Notes under the pieces: generated by a model | What the model was told of the DNA's origin: nothing | Databases searched by the model: none | What the model saw: only the letters and a program-made list of their open reading frames with translations | Shown here: positions 26,537 to 36,068 of the stretch, piece after piece | Layout: the number at the start of each line of letters is the position of its first letter | How positions within the stretch are numbered: the first letter of the stretch is position 1 | From: Synechococcus sp. J7-Johnson | GTDB taxonomy: Bacteria > Cyanobacteriota > Cyanobacteriia > PCC-6307 > Cyanobiaceae | Assembly (NCBI RefSeq): GCF_024345795.1 | Contig: NZ_JAGQBU010000007.1 | Coordinates: 52,788-116,787 of the forward strand | Direction: 5' to 3' | DNA length: 64,000 bases | Translations under genes and position numbers: made by a program

Positions 26537-27055
26537 GTGAACCACTGTTTGCTGGAGGTGGTGGTGCTGGAGGCGCCCCAGGTGCGCTACACCCAGGACA
26601 ACCAGACACCGGTGGCGGAGATGGCCGTCGAGCTCGACGGTCTCCGCCCCGATGATCCCCCGGGGCAATTGAAGGTGGTGGGCTGGGGCAATCTCGCCCA
26701 GGATCTTCAGAACCGGGTGCAGGTGGGTCAGCGGCTGATGATCGAGGGGCGCCTGCGCATGAGCACCGTCTCCCGCGCCGATGGCACCAAGGAAAAGCGC
26801 GCCGAATTCACCCTCGCCCGCCTTCACCCACTCACGGCCCAGGCTTCCACTGCGGCTCCATCGGCGGTGCCGTCGATGGCAGCAGCGATGGCTCAGGACG
26901 CTCCAGTGCGCACGATTCCACGGCCGGCGGCTGCCGCGCCCCGGCCCGTCACTCCGGCACCGCGCCCTGCTGCGGCGGAGCCACCGCCTCCCACCTGGAA
27001 CACCTCTCCGCTGGTGCCTGATCTGGCCGACGACGACGACGAAATCCCCTTCTGA
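26537..27055 (+). CDS. ssb: Single-stranded DNA-binding protein, cyanobacterial Slr0925 type
   Basis: A 172-residue OB-fold protein. APQVRYTQDNQTPVAEMAVE and LKVVGWGNLAQDLQNRVQVG are typical of the cyanobacterial SSB-like branch rather than the E. coli form. A Pro/Ala-rich linker leads to the acidic C-terminal tip DDDDEIPF, through which SSB recruits partners. GTG 26537 has GGAGG 5 bp upstream and gives the homologue-like start MNHCLLEV; ATG 26510 is the alternative. Confidence 0.9.
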   Translation: MNHCLLEVVVLEAPQVRYTQDNQTPVAEMAVELDGLRPDDPPGQLKVVGWGNLAQDLQNRVQVGQRLMIEGRLRMSTVSRADGTKEKRAEFTLARLHPLTAQASTAAPSAVPSMAAAMAQDAPVRTIPRPAAAAPRPVTPAPRPAAAEPPPPTWNTSPLVPDLADDDDEIPF

Positions 27056-27071
27056 GGAGATCCCCTTCTGA
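27041..27071 (+). repeat. Tandem duplication of the ssb stop region
   Basis: Two copies of GA(A/G)ATCCCCTTCTGA lie 16 bp apart, at 27041-27055 and 27057-27071. The first encodes the EIPF tip and stop of SSB. Because the period is not a multiple of 3, the second copy gives EIPF-stop in the next frame, so a slipped ribosome would still end in the same tip. Confidence 0.75.
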
Positions 27072-27079
27072 GAAGTTGA

Positions 27080-27313
27080 TCAGCCCGGATCGAGCCGCTG
27101 GCGGGCCTGGTCGAGCAGCTGACCGAGCTCCCGCTCCAGCGCAGCGAGATCCAGCCTCAGATCGTGCCAGCGGCCGCCGTCGATCTGCTGCAGCAGCCAG
27201 AGGCGATCTTCGGCGAGCTGGTCCAACAGCTTCAGGGTGCTGGGGTCGTTGAACGGGATCTCGGGGGTGGACGAAGGCGTAGCGGGATCGGCAGCGGGGC
27301 TGGGGTGATCCAT
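27080..27313 (-). CDS. Small conserved hypothetical protein
   Basis: A 77-residue acidic, largely helical protein from ATG 27313. Its core LLDQLAEDRLWLLQQIDGG reads as an amphipathic helix, continuing as DLAALERELGQLLDQARQR. The first 25 residues are Pro/Ser/Thr-rich. I recognise it only as a cyanobacterial hypothetical. It is divergent from the DUF2854 gene and convergent with ssb. A small coiled-coil adaptor is possible; there is no evidence for a specific role. Confidence 0.6.
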   Translation of the reverse strand: MDHPSPAADPATPSSTPEIPFNDPSTLKLLDQLAEDRLWLLQQIDGGRWHDLRLDLAALERELGQLLDQARQRLDPG

Positions 27314-27374
27314 GGCCGGAGGAACTCCTGGGCAACGATCGCCATCCTGGACCGCGCTGCAGGAAGATGGCGCC

Positions 27375-27941
27375 ATGGAAGCACTCACATCGCCCGGCAG
27401 CCTGCTGACCATCCTCGGTGCGGCGCTCACCGTGATCGGCTCAATCGCCTACGTCACCGACAGCCCCAACATCAGCCTGGCGGGAGTGTTCTACGGCGTT
27501 CCGGTGCTGCTGGGAGGCCTGGCCCTGAAGTCGTCGGAGCTGCCTCCAGCCCAGCGGCTCACACCGACAGCGGAGCTGCGACAGCTGCGCGAGCAGCCCG
27601 AGAGCGAGCCCCTGCGCAAGCTTCTCAAAGACGTGACCCGCTGGCGTTATGGCCAGAAGGCCCACCTCGAGAGCTCCCTCGAAGCCCTCAAGCTCTGGAA
27701 CGAGGACGCCCCGCCGGAGCTGCTGAGCGTGGCAGAGCGAGATGTGGAGGGCGGCTATGGCCTGGTGCTCCACTTCCGCTGCCATGGAGTTCCGCCGGAA
27801 CGATGGCAGGCCAAGCAGGAGCGGCTGGGTCGCTTCTTCGGGCCTGGACTGCGCGCTGAGCTGCGTCTGATCTCAGCTACCGAGCTGGAACTGAGCCTGC
27901 TGCCCGGCGCTGATCTAGTCGAGTCCGCTCCAGCTGCCTGA
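27375..27941 (+). CDS. DUF2854 family thylakoid/plastid-type membrane protein
   Basis: A 188-residue protein of the cyanobacterial and plant DUF2854 family. Two N-terminal hydrophobic helices ([18 protein letters not shown] and [14 protein letters not shown]) are followed by a soluble domain containing [20 protein letters not shown], as in homologues. The function is not established. ATG 27375 starts directly at the first helix. Confidence 0.83.
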   Translation: MEALTSPGSLLTILGAALTVIGSIAYVTDSPNISLAGVFYGVPVLLGGLALKSSELPPAQRLTPTAELRQLREQPESEPLRKLLKDVTRWRYGQKAHLESSLEALKLWNEDAPPELLSVAERDVEGGYGLVLHFRCHGVPPERWQAKQERLGRFFGPGLRAELRLISATELELSLLPGADLVESAPAA

Positions 27942-27988
27942 GCCCCGGCGGTTGCCGGTCCCCACGCCCACCCTCTCACCTTCCCCTC

Positions 27989-28906
27989 TTGAGCCAGGAC
28001 CCCGTCATCAGCGCTGAGGACACCCTGAGGGTGTCCGTGCTCAGTGAGGCGCTGCCTTATATCCAGCGCTTCGCCGGACGCCGCGTGGTGGTGAAGTACG
28101 GCGGTGCGGCGATGGTGCGTGAAGATCTGCGCGAGGCAGTCTTCCGCGACCTGGCTCTGCTGGCCTGCGTGGGGGTACAGCCGGTGGTGGTGCACGGCGG
28201 CGGACCGGAGATCAACCAGTGGCTGAAGAAGCTGGAAATCCCAGCCCAATTCCGTGATGGGCTGCGGGTCACCGACCTCGACACCATGGATGTGGTGGAA
28301 ATGGTGCTGGTGGGTCGGGTCAACAAACAGATCGTCAACGGTCTCAACCGGGTTGGCGGCCGTGCCGTGGGGCTCTCCGGCAGCGATGGGGCCCTGGTGG
28401 AGGCTCGCACCTGGGGCGAGGGTTCCCACGGACTGGTGGGAGAGGTGGCGGCGGTCAACCCCGATGTGCTCGCACCTCTGCTGCAGAGCGGCTACATCCC
28501 GGTGATCTCGAGTGTGGCTGCCGATCCCAGTGGCCAGGCTCACAACATCAATGCCGACACGGTGGCCGGGGAGCTGGCCGCTGCCCTTCAGGCCGAGAAG
28601 CTGATCCTGCTCACCGATACCCCGGGCATCCTGCAGGACCGGGAGGATCCCTCCAGCCTCTTGCGCCAGATCACCTTGCCCGAGGCCCGGGAGCTGATCC
28701 GCAGCGGCGTCGTCAACGCGGGGATGACACCCAAGACTGAATGCTGCATCCGGGCCCTGGCCCAGGGGGTCGGCGCGGCCCACATCATCGATGGCCGAGT
28801 CCCCCATGCCCTGCTGCTGGAGGTGTTCACCGATGCCGGCGTCGGCACGATGGTGGTCGGCAGCAGCCGCGCCGCCGCCCGAGCGAGTGCCCAGCGGCGT
28901 GGCTGA
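27989..28906 (+). CDS. argB: Acetylglutamate kinase
   Basis: Phosphorylates N-acetylglutamate in arginine synthesis; in cyanobacteria it is the PII (GlnB) target. The 305-residue protein shows [50 protein letters not shown] and [20 protein letters not shown]. The N-terminal helix [18 protein letters not shown] is the extension of the hexameric, arginine-inhibited type. The start is TTG 27989; no ATG or GTG suits the family length. Confidence 0.96.
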   Translation: MSQDPVISAEDTLRVSVLSEALPYIQRFAGRRVVVKYGGAAMVREDLREAVFRDLALLACVGVQPVVVHGGGPEINQWLKKLEIPAQFRDGLRVTDLDTMDVVEMVLVGRVNKQIVNGLNRVGGRAVGLSGSDGALVEARTWGEGSHGLVGEVAAVNPDVLAPLLQSGYIPVISSVAADPSGQAHNINADTVAGELAAALQAEKLILLTDTPGILQDREDPSSLLRQITLPEARELIRSGVVNAGMTPKTECCIRALAQGVGAAHIIDGRVPHALLLEVFTDAGVGTMVVGSSRAAARASAQRRG

Positions 28907-30014
28907 GGATCCACTGGCTCCGGCTCGGGCCGCGCTCGATTGCGGTGAATACGGCCGCTGCCTGCGCTTGCTGGAGCCGATCGTGGCGGCCCATGCCATC
29001 ACGGTGTCCCTGGGCGGACGGGCCCGGATGCTGATGGCCACGGCGCTGATCGGCCAGGGGGAGTCTGAGAGGGCGGCCAGCTGTGTGCGCGGTCTCCAGG
29101 CCTGCGTTGATCCCGACCTGCGCCGGCAGGCCCGGGACCTCAGCTTGATTCTCGAGGCCCCCAGCCTCAAGCGGCCGGAGAACTGGTCAATCACCTTGCC
29201 GCCGATCGGCGGGGTGGAGTCGCTGCAGCAACGGGTGATGCCCCTGGCCCAGGCCCGCCCAGGCCGCGCCAGAGCGGAGCCAGCGCCACCGCCACCGGTG
29301 GGTCCAACCCGGGCTCCCCTGGGCTTTGCGATCGTCGTACTGGCTGTGCTGCTGCTGCTCACGGGGCTGCTGGGGGGCTGCCTGCGCGTCGACACCGAGC
29401 TCAGCCTGCCGGCACCGGGTCGGCTCGAGTTGAGTCAGAGCCTCAGCAGCTTCAGCGGCAGCTGGATGCCCTGGCAGAGGCAGTTCGCCAGCACCCTCTC
29501 AGCCGACCCTGATCTCACTCGCTTCAAGCTCTCCCTGGATCCGGATCGGGGCCGCCTCAGCCTCAGCAGCGGCGTGGTGTCGGCGGCGGAAGCCTCCGGC
29601 CTGTTGCAACGCCTTGCTCTCGATGCCGGCGCGCTCACGGGGCAGGCACTGCCTGCCCCGCAGCTGAGCCTGCAGGAGCGCAACTGGCTGCTCGGTGTTC
29701 GTCAGCAGCTCGACTTCGAGCTCGACCTGCGCCAGGTGCAGCCCCTGCCGGGTCTGAGCTTCACCCTGAGACTCCGCTCCCTGGGAGTCGGGACGGTACG
29801 AATGGCCCAGCCGCTGGCCGTGGAGCCCCGGCCCGAAGGGCTGAACTGGCCCCTGCAGCTGGGGGCCATCAACCGGCTGGAGGTGAGCGCCTGGCGCTGG
29901 AGCCGCCTCGGCCTGGGCAGCCTGCTGATCACCCTGTTGCTGGTGCTCAGCCTGGTGTTGCAGCGGTTGCGGCGACAGGCGGGTTTCGGCTGGCCTGAGT
30001 TGCCCTCTCCGTAG
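28899..30014 (+). CDS. DUF3153 domain membrane protein with helical N-terminal domain
   Basis: A 371-residue protein. Residues 1-90 or so form a helical, TPR-like region ([14 protein letters not shown]). A transmembrane segment follows ([19 protein letters not shown]), then an extracytoplasmic domain starting [19 protein letters not shown], which matches cyanobacterial DUF3153, and a final transmembrane helix near 345-365. GTG 28899 or 28887 overlaps argB by 8 or 20 bp. Function unknown. Confidence 0.78.
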   Translation: MAEDPLAPARAALDCGEYGRCLRLLEPIVAAHAITVSLGGRARMLMATALIGQGESERAASCVRGLQACVDPDLRRQARDLSLILEAPSLKRPENWSITLPPIGGVESLQQRVMPLAQARPGRARAEPAPPPPVGPTRAPLGFAIVVLAVLLLLTGLLGGCLRVDTELSLPAPGRLELSQSLSSFSGSWMPWQRQFASTLSADPDLTRFKLSLDPDRGRLSLSSGVVSAAEASGLLQRLALDAGALTGQALPAPQLSLQERNWLLGVRQQLDFELDLRQVQPLPGLSFTLRLRSLGVGTVRMAQPLAVEPRPEGLNWPLQLGAINRLEVSAWRWSRLGLGSLLITLLLVLSLVLQRLRRQAGFGWPELPSP

Positions 30015-30022
30015 GGGTTCCC

Positions 30023-32284
30023 TCAAAGCTCGATCGGATCGGGATCAATCGAGAGGCTCACGCTGCGGGCCAGGCCGGAGCGCAGCTCGGCTTCTGGAGG
30101 CAGGGGCAGGTCGGCGCCGGCGGGGCCGTGCAGCAGCAGTTGCCAGCGGTAGCGGCCCGCCACCCGCGCCACAGCGGCAGGCGCGGGGCCGATCATCTGC
30201 CAGCCGGCCTGCTCCACCTGGGGGCGAAGCTGCTCGGCCAGGGCGGCGGCGGCCGTGGCGGTGGCCGCTCCGGATGGGCCAGCCAGGCGCAGCAGACAGG
30301 CCCGGCTGAAGGGCACCAGCTGGGCCTGACGGCGCAGCTGCAGTTCCGCCTCGAGAAAGATGTCATAGCGGCCGTCGATCAGATGCTGGATCACGGGGTG
30401 ATCCGGCAGGTAGGTCTGCACGATCACCTCCCCGGGACGCTCCCCCCTGCCGGCCCTGCCCGCCAGCTGCAGCAGCAGCTGCAGGCAGTGCTCCGAGGCG
30501 CGCAGATCAGGCCGGTGCAGGAGACCATCGGCTGCCAACACCGCCGCCAGGGTGACCCGGGGCAGATCCATGCCCTTGGCCAGCATCTGGGTGCCCACGA
30601 GCACATCGGCCTCCCCGGCCGCGAAGCGTTCCAGCAGGCCTCGGTGCCCATCCCGGCCCCGGGTGCTGTCCCGGTCGAAGCGCAACAGGCGCAGACCCGA
30701 GAGTTCCTGCTCCAACTGCTCCATCACCCGCTGGGTGCCGGCGCCGAAGGGCTTGAAGGCGGTGGAACCGCAGGCCCCGCAGCGTGAGGTCAGGGGCTGG
30801 CGGTGGCCGCACCAGTGGCAGCGCAGGGTCTGACTGCCATCGCGCAGCCGGTGGACCGTGAGCGACACATCGCAATGGGGGCACTGAACCACCTCACCGC
30901 AACTGCGGCAGCTCAGAAAACTGCTGTAGCCGCGGCGGGGCACCAGCACCACGGCCTGCTCCCCCCGCTCCTGGAGCCGCTCCATCCGCTCCATCAGGGC
31001 CCGGCTGATCAGGCGGCGGTGGCCTTCCGCCAGCTCCTGACGCAGGTCCACCACCCGCACCGGCGCTGCCTCCTGACCGCTGATGCGGCGGCTGAGGCGC
31101 AGCAGGGTGGCCGTGTGCTGGGGACGCCTGCAGGCCAACCACGACTCCAGGGAGGGGGTGGCGCTCCCCAACAGCAGCCGGGCGCCCGCGGCAGTGCAGC
31201 GCAGGCGGGCCACCTCCCTGGCGTGGTAACAGGGCATCGGACTTTCCTGCTTGTAAGAACTGTCGTGCTCCTCATCAAGCACGACCAGTCCCAGGGTCGC
31301 CAGCGGCAGGAACACCGCCGAGCGAGTGCCCACGGCGATCAGCGGCTCCGTGGAGCCGGCCTGCAGACAGCGGCGCCAGGCGGCGATGCGCGCCCGCTCC
31401 GAGAGGCCGCTGTGGAACTCGAGGATGCGGCCGCCGAAGCGGGCACGGCAGCGGTCGAGCAACTGGGGGATCAGTCCGATCTCAGGAGTGAGGATCAGGG
31501 CACTGCGGCCGGAAGCCAGGCAGGCCGCCGCCGCCTGCAGATACACCTCCGTCTTGCCTGAGCCGGTCACTCCCCAGAGCAGGAACTCCTGGCCGCTGGA
31601 TCCCGCGAGGATCTGCTCGAGAGCTGCCTGTTGCTCCGGATTAAGGGGGCGTGGTGACTCAAGCGGCCCGCCGGCCAGATCAGGAGACTGCTGGACGGCG
31701 CCTGGCTGAGGCGCACCGCCGCCAGAGAGCACCTGTCTGCTGCTGCGCAACCAGCCTTTGGCCACCAGGGCCTGCACCAGTGAACAGCTGAAGCCCCACG
31801 CCATGACCGTGGTCTGGGAAGCCGCAAAGCCTGCGCTTTCCCGCAGGCGATCGATCAGCTGGCACTGGCGGCTGGTGAGTGGCTGGTGGCTCTCCACCAG
31901 CTCCAACCAGATCTGGGTACGCAGCTGGGGCTGGGCCCGTCCCGGCCGCTGTCCCAGCCAGCCTGGAGGCAAGGCTGTCTTGAGGGTTCGAAACAGGCTG
32001 GTGTGGCACTGACGGGACACCTCCTGCAGCAGCGCCTGCCAGTGGGGATCCACGGCTGCGGCCTGGTGAAGACCTTCCACCGACTGGATCACCGCTGGAT
32101 CGAGATCAGCCGGAGCCTCAGCCAGGGTGTCGACCACCAGGCCGATCTGGGGACGTCCCCTCAGTCGCACGCTCACCAGATCCCCGACCGCCAGGCCAAG
32201 GGCCGGTGCTGCGGCGTAGGTGAAGATTCGCCCCTCCCGACCGGCCTCCACCCAGACCTGAACCCAGAGCGGGGGCAAGGACAT
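30023..32284 (-). CDS. priA: Primosomal protein N' (replication restart helicase)
   Basis: A 3'-5' helicase that reloads the replisome at stalled forks. The 753-residue protein has Walker A in LLWGVTGSGKTEVYLQAA, the DEEH box in VVLDEEHDSSYKQE, the two-zinc cysteine cluster (CRSCGEVVQCPHCDVSL, CHWCGHR, CGACGS), the motif V/VI region VLVGTQMLAKGMDLPRV, and QLAGRAGRGERPGEVIVQT. The N-terminal 3'-DNA-end-binding domain is present. I prefer ATG 32284 (MSLPPLWVQVWVEAG); ATG 32320 is possible. Confidence 0.96.
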   Translation of the reverse strand: MSLPPLWVQVWVEAGREGRIFTYAAAPALGLAVGDLVSVRLRGRPQIGLVVDTLAEAPADLDPAVIQSVEGLHQAAAVDPHWQALLQEVSRQCHTSLFRTLKTALPPGWLGQRPGRAQPQLRTQIWLELVESHQPLTSRQCQLIDRLRESAGFAASQTTVMAWGFSCSLVQALVAKGWLRSSRQVLSGGGAPQPGAVQQSPDLAGGPLESPRPLNPEQQAALEQILAGSSGQEFLLWGVTGSGKTEVYLQAAAACLASGRSALILTPEIGLIPQLLDRCRARFGGRILEFHSGLSERARIAAWRRCLQAGSTEPLIAVGTRSAVFLPLATLGLVVLDEEHDSSYKQESPMPCYHAREVARLRCTAAGARLLLGSATPSLESWLACRRPQHTATLLRLSRRISGQEAAPVRVVDLRQELAEGHRRLISRALMERMERLQERGEQAVVLVPRRGYSSFLSCRSCGEVVQCPHCDVSLTVHRLRDGSQTLRCHWCGHRQPLTSRCGACGSTAFKPFGAGTQRVMEQLEQELSGLRLLRFDRDSTRGRDGHRGLLERFAAGEADVLVGTQMLAKGMDLPRVTLAAVLAADGLLHRPDLRASEHCLQLLLQLAGRAGRGERPGEVIVQTYLPDHPVIQHLIDGRYDIFLEAELQLRRQAQLVPFSRACLLRLAGPSGAATATAAAALAEQLRPQVEQAGWQMIGPAPAAVARVAGRYRWQLLLHGPAGADLPLPPEAELRSGLARSVSLSIDPDPIEL

Positions 32285-32706
32285 CTCCAACACGGTCGAG
32301 ATTCGCCTTGCAAACCCCATAGGGGTTTCTTAAGATAATGGAGTTGAGCAGCTCAACTGGCTGCTGTCGGAACCAGGCAGAGTTCCGTCCAGTGGGAAGA
32401 CCTGAAGTGCAGGCTGCTTGGAGACCCCCTCCAGCGCGCCTCCCGGTCTGCGAACACCCCTGACAGCACTGCCTGGCCTCCGGGTCGTTCCATGTCGTCA
32501 GGTCTTTGTTTCCTCCGCTTCCACCCGGCGCCTGATGGGGCCTGTTTTTGATCCTGGTCGGCCAACGGCTGCACTGGGATGCTGAAGAAACGTTTTGTGT
32601 CGTGATGTTGTCATCGCGCCCAATTGGCTTGGCTGAATTTCCGGCCTGAACTTGTCGGCCCAATTGTTTTCACTTGACCATTCCGTCACCCCGTCGCAGT
32701 CCCGCT
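32285..32706. other. Long intergenic leader between priA and the sigma factor gene
   Basis: This 422-bp gap between divergent genes has no convincing ORF. On the plus strand, a TTGCAA (32308-32313) and TAAGAT (32331-32336) pair with 17-bp spacing could be a promoter, followed at once by a 17-bp perfect inverted repeat (32342-32358). A 7-bp inverted repeat AAACCCC/GGGGTTT (32312-32328) sits between the two boxes. Two direct GCCCAATTG copies lie near 32618 and 32658. It is therefore likely to hold the promoter and a 5' leader of about 350 nt for the sigma gene. A small RNA is possible but I cannot name one. Confidence 0.4.
32342..32358. repeat. 17-bp perfect inverted repeat near the putative sigma-gene promoter
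   Basis: AGTTGAGC-A-GCTCAACT, 8-bp arms around one base, starts 5 bp after a candidate -10 box. It could be an operator or, in RNA, a 5' stem. Confidence 0.5.
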
Positions 32707-34128
32707 ATGAGCCCAGTGTCCGCCGCCAGCCCCAAGCCGGGCGTTCCTCAGATCCTGATGGTGGCCGCTCCATCGGGAGAGGAAGTGGCGGTGAAGCTCA
32801 AACCGAAGGCCAGCGCCACCAAGGCCAAAGCCTCCCCCAAGTCATCCGCCAAGGCAAAGGTCGACCTTGCTGCTCCTGACGCCGCTGACAAGGGCGAAGC
32901 CCTGACGGCAGCCAACACCGTCACCAGGACCCGCAAGCCCGCCGCGAAGGCGGCTGCTAAGAGCACCACCGTCAAAGCCAGCTCAGCAGCCGCCAAGGCG
33001 GGCGCCACCAAAGCGAAAGCAACCATCGCCAAAGCGGCGGCCAAGCCCAAGGCTGAAACGGTCAGCACCGACCTCAGCGCGGCGGCCGACGAGCTGCTCG
33101 AGGCAGCCGACGGTGCCAAGGACAAGAAGAGCTCGGCCAAGGAAAAGGCCCTGGCCAGCATCAAGGTGGGTCCCAAGGGGGTTTACACCGAAGATTCGAT
33201 CCGGGTCTACCTGCAGGAGATCGGCAGGATTCGCCTGCTCCGCCCCGATGAGGAAATCGAGCTGGCGCGCAAGATCGCTGATCTGCTGCTGCTGGAAGAG
33301 CTGGCCACCCAGTTCGAGCAGGACAACGGCCACTATCCCGACAACAAGGAATGGGCCGTGCTGGTGGACATGCCACCGCTCAAATTCCGTCGGCGCCTGA
33401 TGCTGGGCCGCCGTGCCAAGGAAAAGATGGTGCAGTCGAATCTGCGCCTGGTGGTTTCGATCGCCAAGAAGTACATGAACCGTGGACTCTCCTTCCAGGA
33501 CCTGATTCAGGAAGGCAGCCTCGGCCTGATCCGTGCCGCTGAGAAGTTCGACCACGAGAAAGGCTACAAATTCTCCACCTACGCCACCTGGTGGATCCGT
33601 CAGGCGATCACCCGCGCCATCGCCGATCAGAGCCGCACGATCCGCCTGCCGGTGCACCTCTACGAAACGATCTCCCGCATCAAGAAAACCACCAAGGTGC
33701 TCTCCCAGGAGTTCGGCCGCAAGCCCACCGAGGAAGAGATCGCCGAGAGCATGGAGATGACGATCGAGAAGCTGCGCTTCATCGCCAAGTCGGCACAGCT
33801 GCCCATTTCGCTGGAAACCCCGATCGGCAAGGAGGAAGATTCCCGTCTGGGCGACTTCATCGAAGCCGACATCGAGAATCCTGAGCAGGACGTGGCCAAG
33901 AATCTGCTGCGCGAAGATCTCGAAGGCGTGCTCGCCACTCTCAGCCCCCGCGAGCGGGATGTGCTGCGTCTGCGCTACGGCCTCGACGACGGCCGCATGA
34001 AGACCCTTGAAGAGATCGGGCAGATCTTTGATGTGACCCGCGAAAGAATCCGCCAGATCGAGGCCAAGGCCCTGCGCAAGCTGCGCCATCCCAACCGCAA
34101 CGGAGTGCTCAAGGAGTACATCAAGTAG
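32707..34128 (+). CDS. sigA: Principal RNA polymerase sigma factor, sigma-70 group 1
   Basis: Directs RNA polymerase to housekeeping promoters. The C-terminal 315 residues of 473 are standard RpoD/SigA: region 1.2 [16 protein letters not shown], region 2 [20 protein letters not shown] and [18 protein letters not shown], region 3 [14 protein letters not shown], and region 4 [19 protein letters not shown]. The first 158 residues are unusual: a Lys/Ala/Ser-rich, histone-H1-like tract (for example [35 protein letters not shown]). ATG 32707 is chosen over GTG/TTG options upstream. A hairpin terminator follows the stop. Confidence 0.97.
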   Translation: MSPVSAASPKPGVPQILMVAAPSGEEVAVKLKPKASATKAKASPKSSAKAKVDLAAPDAADKGEALTAANTVTRTRKPAAKAAAKSTTVKASSAAAKAGATKAKATIAKAAAKPKAETVSTDLSAAADELLEAADGAKDKKSSAKEKALASIKVGPKGVYTEDSIRVYLQEIGRIRLLRPDEEIELARKIADLLLLEELATQFEQDNGHYPDNKEWAVLVDMPPLKFRRRLMLGRRAKEKMVQSNLRLVVSIAKKYMNRGLSFQDLIQEGSLGLIRAAEKFDHEKGYKFSTYATWWIRQAITRAIADQSRTIRLPVHLYETISRIKKTTKVLSQEFGRKPTEEEIAESMEMTIEKLRFIAKSAQLPISLETPIGKEEDSRLGDFIEADIENPEQDVAKNLLREDLEGVLATLSPRERDVLRLRYGLDDGRMKTLEEIGQIFDVTRERIRQIEAKALRKLRHPNRNGVLKEYIK

Positions 34129-34183
34129 TCCCGATCTCCTGAGGTCTCGCTCCGTAGCTTTTCGGCCCTGAGCGAGGCGATCC

Positions 34184-34203
34184 GTACGGGCGGCAGCCCG
34201 TAC
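34184..34203 (+). terminator. Hairpin downstream of the sigma factor gene
   Basis: An 8-bp perfect stem GTACGGGC/GCCCGTAC with loop GGCA lies 55 bp after the sigA stop. The downstream tract is only mildly T-rich (CTGTCCTGTTCCTTG), so efficiency as an intrinsic terminator is uncertain. A second, weaker stem (CTCGCT/AGCGAG) lies just before it. Confidence 0.5.
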
Positions 34204-34249
34204 TCTGTCCTGTTCCTTGCCGGATGGCGTGTTGATCACTCAGGGATGG

Positions 34250-36010
34250 ATGGCCTGGCTGGAGCGCGATCAGCGCCGGCTCTGGCTGGTTAGCGGCCTC
34301 GGCTATCTGCTGCTGTGCTGGCTGGCGTTCTTTCAGAACCTGGGCAGCCTCAGCCTGATGGACAAGACAGAGGCCCTGTTCGTGGAGGTGGGCCACCAGA
34401 TGGTTGAGCGGGGGGACTGGATCACCCCGATCTGGAATGGCGAACTCTTCTTCGATTACCCCGTCTGGGGGTACTGGATGGTGGGCCTCAGCTTCCGCCT
34501 CTTCGGTGTGAACGAGTGGGCCGCCCGCCTGCCGGTGGCCCTCGCGGCCAGTGCCGTGGTGCTGGCTGGTTTCGGCCTGCTGTGGCTCAGCGGCTCTGCT
34601 GATGGTGGCCTGCGTCAGCGCTGGCAGAGGGCCGCCTTCGGGTCGGCCCTGCTGGCCCTTAACCCCGGCTGGATCGGCTGGGGCCGCAGTTCCGTCACCG
34701 ACATGTTCCTGGCCAGTGCCATCTCCCTGAGCCTGTTCGGTTTCTTCCTCAGCTACAGCCAGCCCGCAGGCAGCACGGCACGGCGCCTGGGTTTCGTGGC
34801 CATGCCCCTTTTCAGTGCCATCGCTGTGCTGGCCAAGGGACCGGTGGGCCTGGTGCTGCCCGGGCTGGTGGCTCTGGTGTTCCTGATCGCCCAGGGCCAG
34901 CTGATCGCCTACGTGCGGCGATTGCCGTTTCTGCCGGTCGTCGGAATCTTCCTGGTGGTGGTGCTGCCCTGGTATGTCCTGGCGGCCCAGGCCCATGGCA
35001 TGGCCTTTCTGGGGGGGTTCTTCGGGTTCAGCAACATCCAGCGGTTCACCTCGGTGCTCTATCGCCACGCCGGCCCCTGGCACTTCTATCTGCCCTGGGT
35101 GCTGCTGCTGCTGCTGCCCTGGTCGTTTCACCTGCCCGTGGCGCTGATGCGTCTGCGGTTCTGGCAGTTGAAGACCTGGCGCCGCCAGCCACCCCAGGCC
35201 CAGTTGGCTCTCTTCTGCCTGGTCTGGTTTCTGGTGGTGTTGCTGTTCTTCTCCGCTGCCGCCACCAAGCTGGCCGGCTACATCCTGCCCATGGTGCCGG
35301 CCACAGCCCTGCTGCTCGCACTCTACTGGTTTCCTCTCGAGAGTGTCCCGCCTGAGGCCAGTGGCGGCAGCGAGCTGGTGGCTGCACACCAAAGCGACCG
35401 GCCCCAGCGTTGGAGCGGCTGGGTCAATGCCCTGGTATTCGCCGCCCTGGCTCCAGCCGCCGCCCTGGCTCCGCGCTGGGCGGCCACGGATCCGGCCTAC
35501 CCCGGCTTTGCCAGCGCCCTCAGCAGCTCAGGCCTGCCGCTGCAGCTGGCCCTGATCCTGGCGGGAAGTGCCATCGGCCTGATCGTCCTGCTGCTGCGGC
35601 CAGGTCGACCCAAGTCCCTCTGGCTGCCGGATCTGGCCGCCATGCTGCTGCTGATGGCGGTGGTGGTGCCCCCCCTGGCACCGCTGATGGAAACCCAGCG
35701 GCAGCGGCCGGTGCGGGAGCTGGCGGAGCGGGCCGGGCAGCTGGCAAACCCCGGCGAACCGCTCTGGGTGGTGGGCTACAAGCGCTACAGCGTGGTGTTC
35801 TACAGCGGCCGTGAGGCCGTCTTCCTCGACAGCCCGGAGGGTGCCCGGGAGGCCCTGAGGGAACCCCCGGCGCCGGGTTCAGCAGCCCGCAGCGTGCTGA
35901 TCTTTGGAGAGGAATTCCGCCTCAGGGACCTGCCAGAGACCTTGCCGGGGGCCGAGCTGCTGGAGAGCCGTGCCGGCCACCAGCTCTGGCGTGTTCCGCG
36001 CACTAGCTGA
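34250..36010 (+). CDS. GT39/ArnT-like membrane glycosyltransferase
   Basis: A 586-residue polytopic protein of the dolichyl-phosphate-mannose/ArnT-type (PMT) superfamily, which moves sugars from polyprenyl phosphates to acceptors outside the membrane. The first extracytoplasmic loop carries the acidic motif MDKTEALFVEVGHQM, then ITPIWNGELFFDYPVWGYW, the equivalent of the D-E...P-P-L region. At least ten hydrophobic helices follow, with a soluble C-terminal domain of about 90 residues. The start is uncertain: ATG 34250, GTG 34229 and TTG 34217 are in frame. Acceptor unknown. Confidence 0.85.
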   Translation: MAWLERDQRRLWLVSGLGYLLLCWLAFFQNLGSLSLMDKTEALFVEVGHQMVERGDWITPIWNGELFFDYPVWGYWMVGLSFRLFGVNEWAARLPVALAASAVVLAGFGLLWLSGSADGGLRQRWQRAAFGSALLALNPGWIGWGRSSVTDMFLASAISLSLFGFFLSYSQPAGSTARRLGFVAMPLFSAIAVLAKGPVGLVLPGLVALVFLIAQGQLIAYVRRLPFLPVVGIFLVVVLPWYVLAAQAHGMAFLGGFFGFSNIQRFTSVLYRHAGPWHFYLPWVLLLLLPWSFHLPVALMRLRFWQLKTWRRQPPQAQLALFCLVWFLVVLLFFSAAATKLAGYILPMVPATALLLALYWFPLESVPPEASGGSELVAAHQSDRPQRWSGWVNALVFAALAPAAALAPRWAATDPAYPGFASALSSSGLPLQLALILAGSAIGLIVLLLRPGRPKSLWLPDLAAMLLLMAVVVPPLAPLMETQRQRPVRELAERAGQLANPGEPLWVVGYKRYSVVFYSGREAVFLDSPEGAREALREPPAPGSAARSVLIFGEEFRLRDLPETLPGAELLESRAGHQLWRVPRTS

Positions 36011-36068
36011 AGCGATGATCGGGCACCATGAGTGACCCAGAACACCAACGAACCGATCGGCTGATCAC

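Noticed and set aside
27755..29395. 546-residue minus-strand ORF
   Set aside because: Shadow opposite argB and the DUF3153 gene, both with clear motifs.
32983..34239. 418-residue minus-strand ORF
   Set aside because: Shadow of the sigma factor gene, whose conserved regions are on the plus strand.
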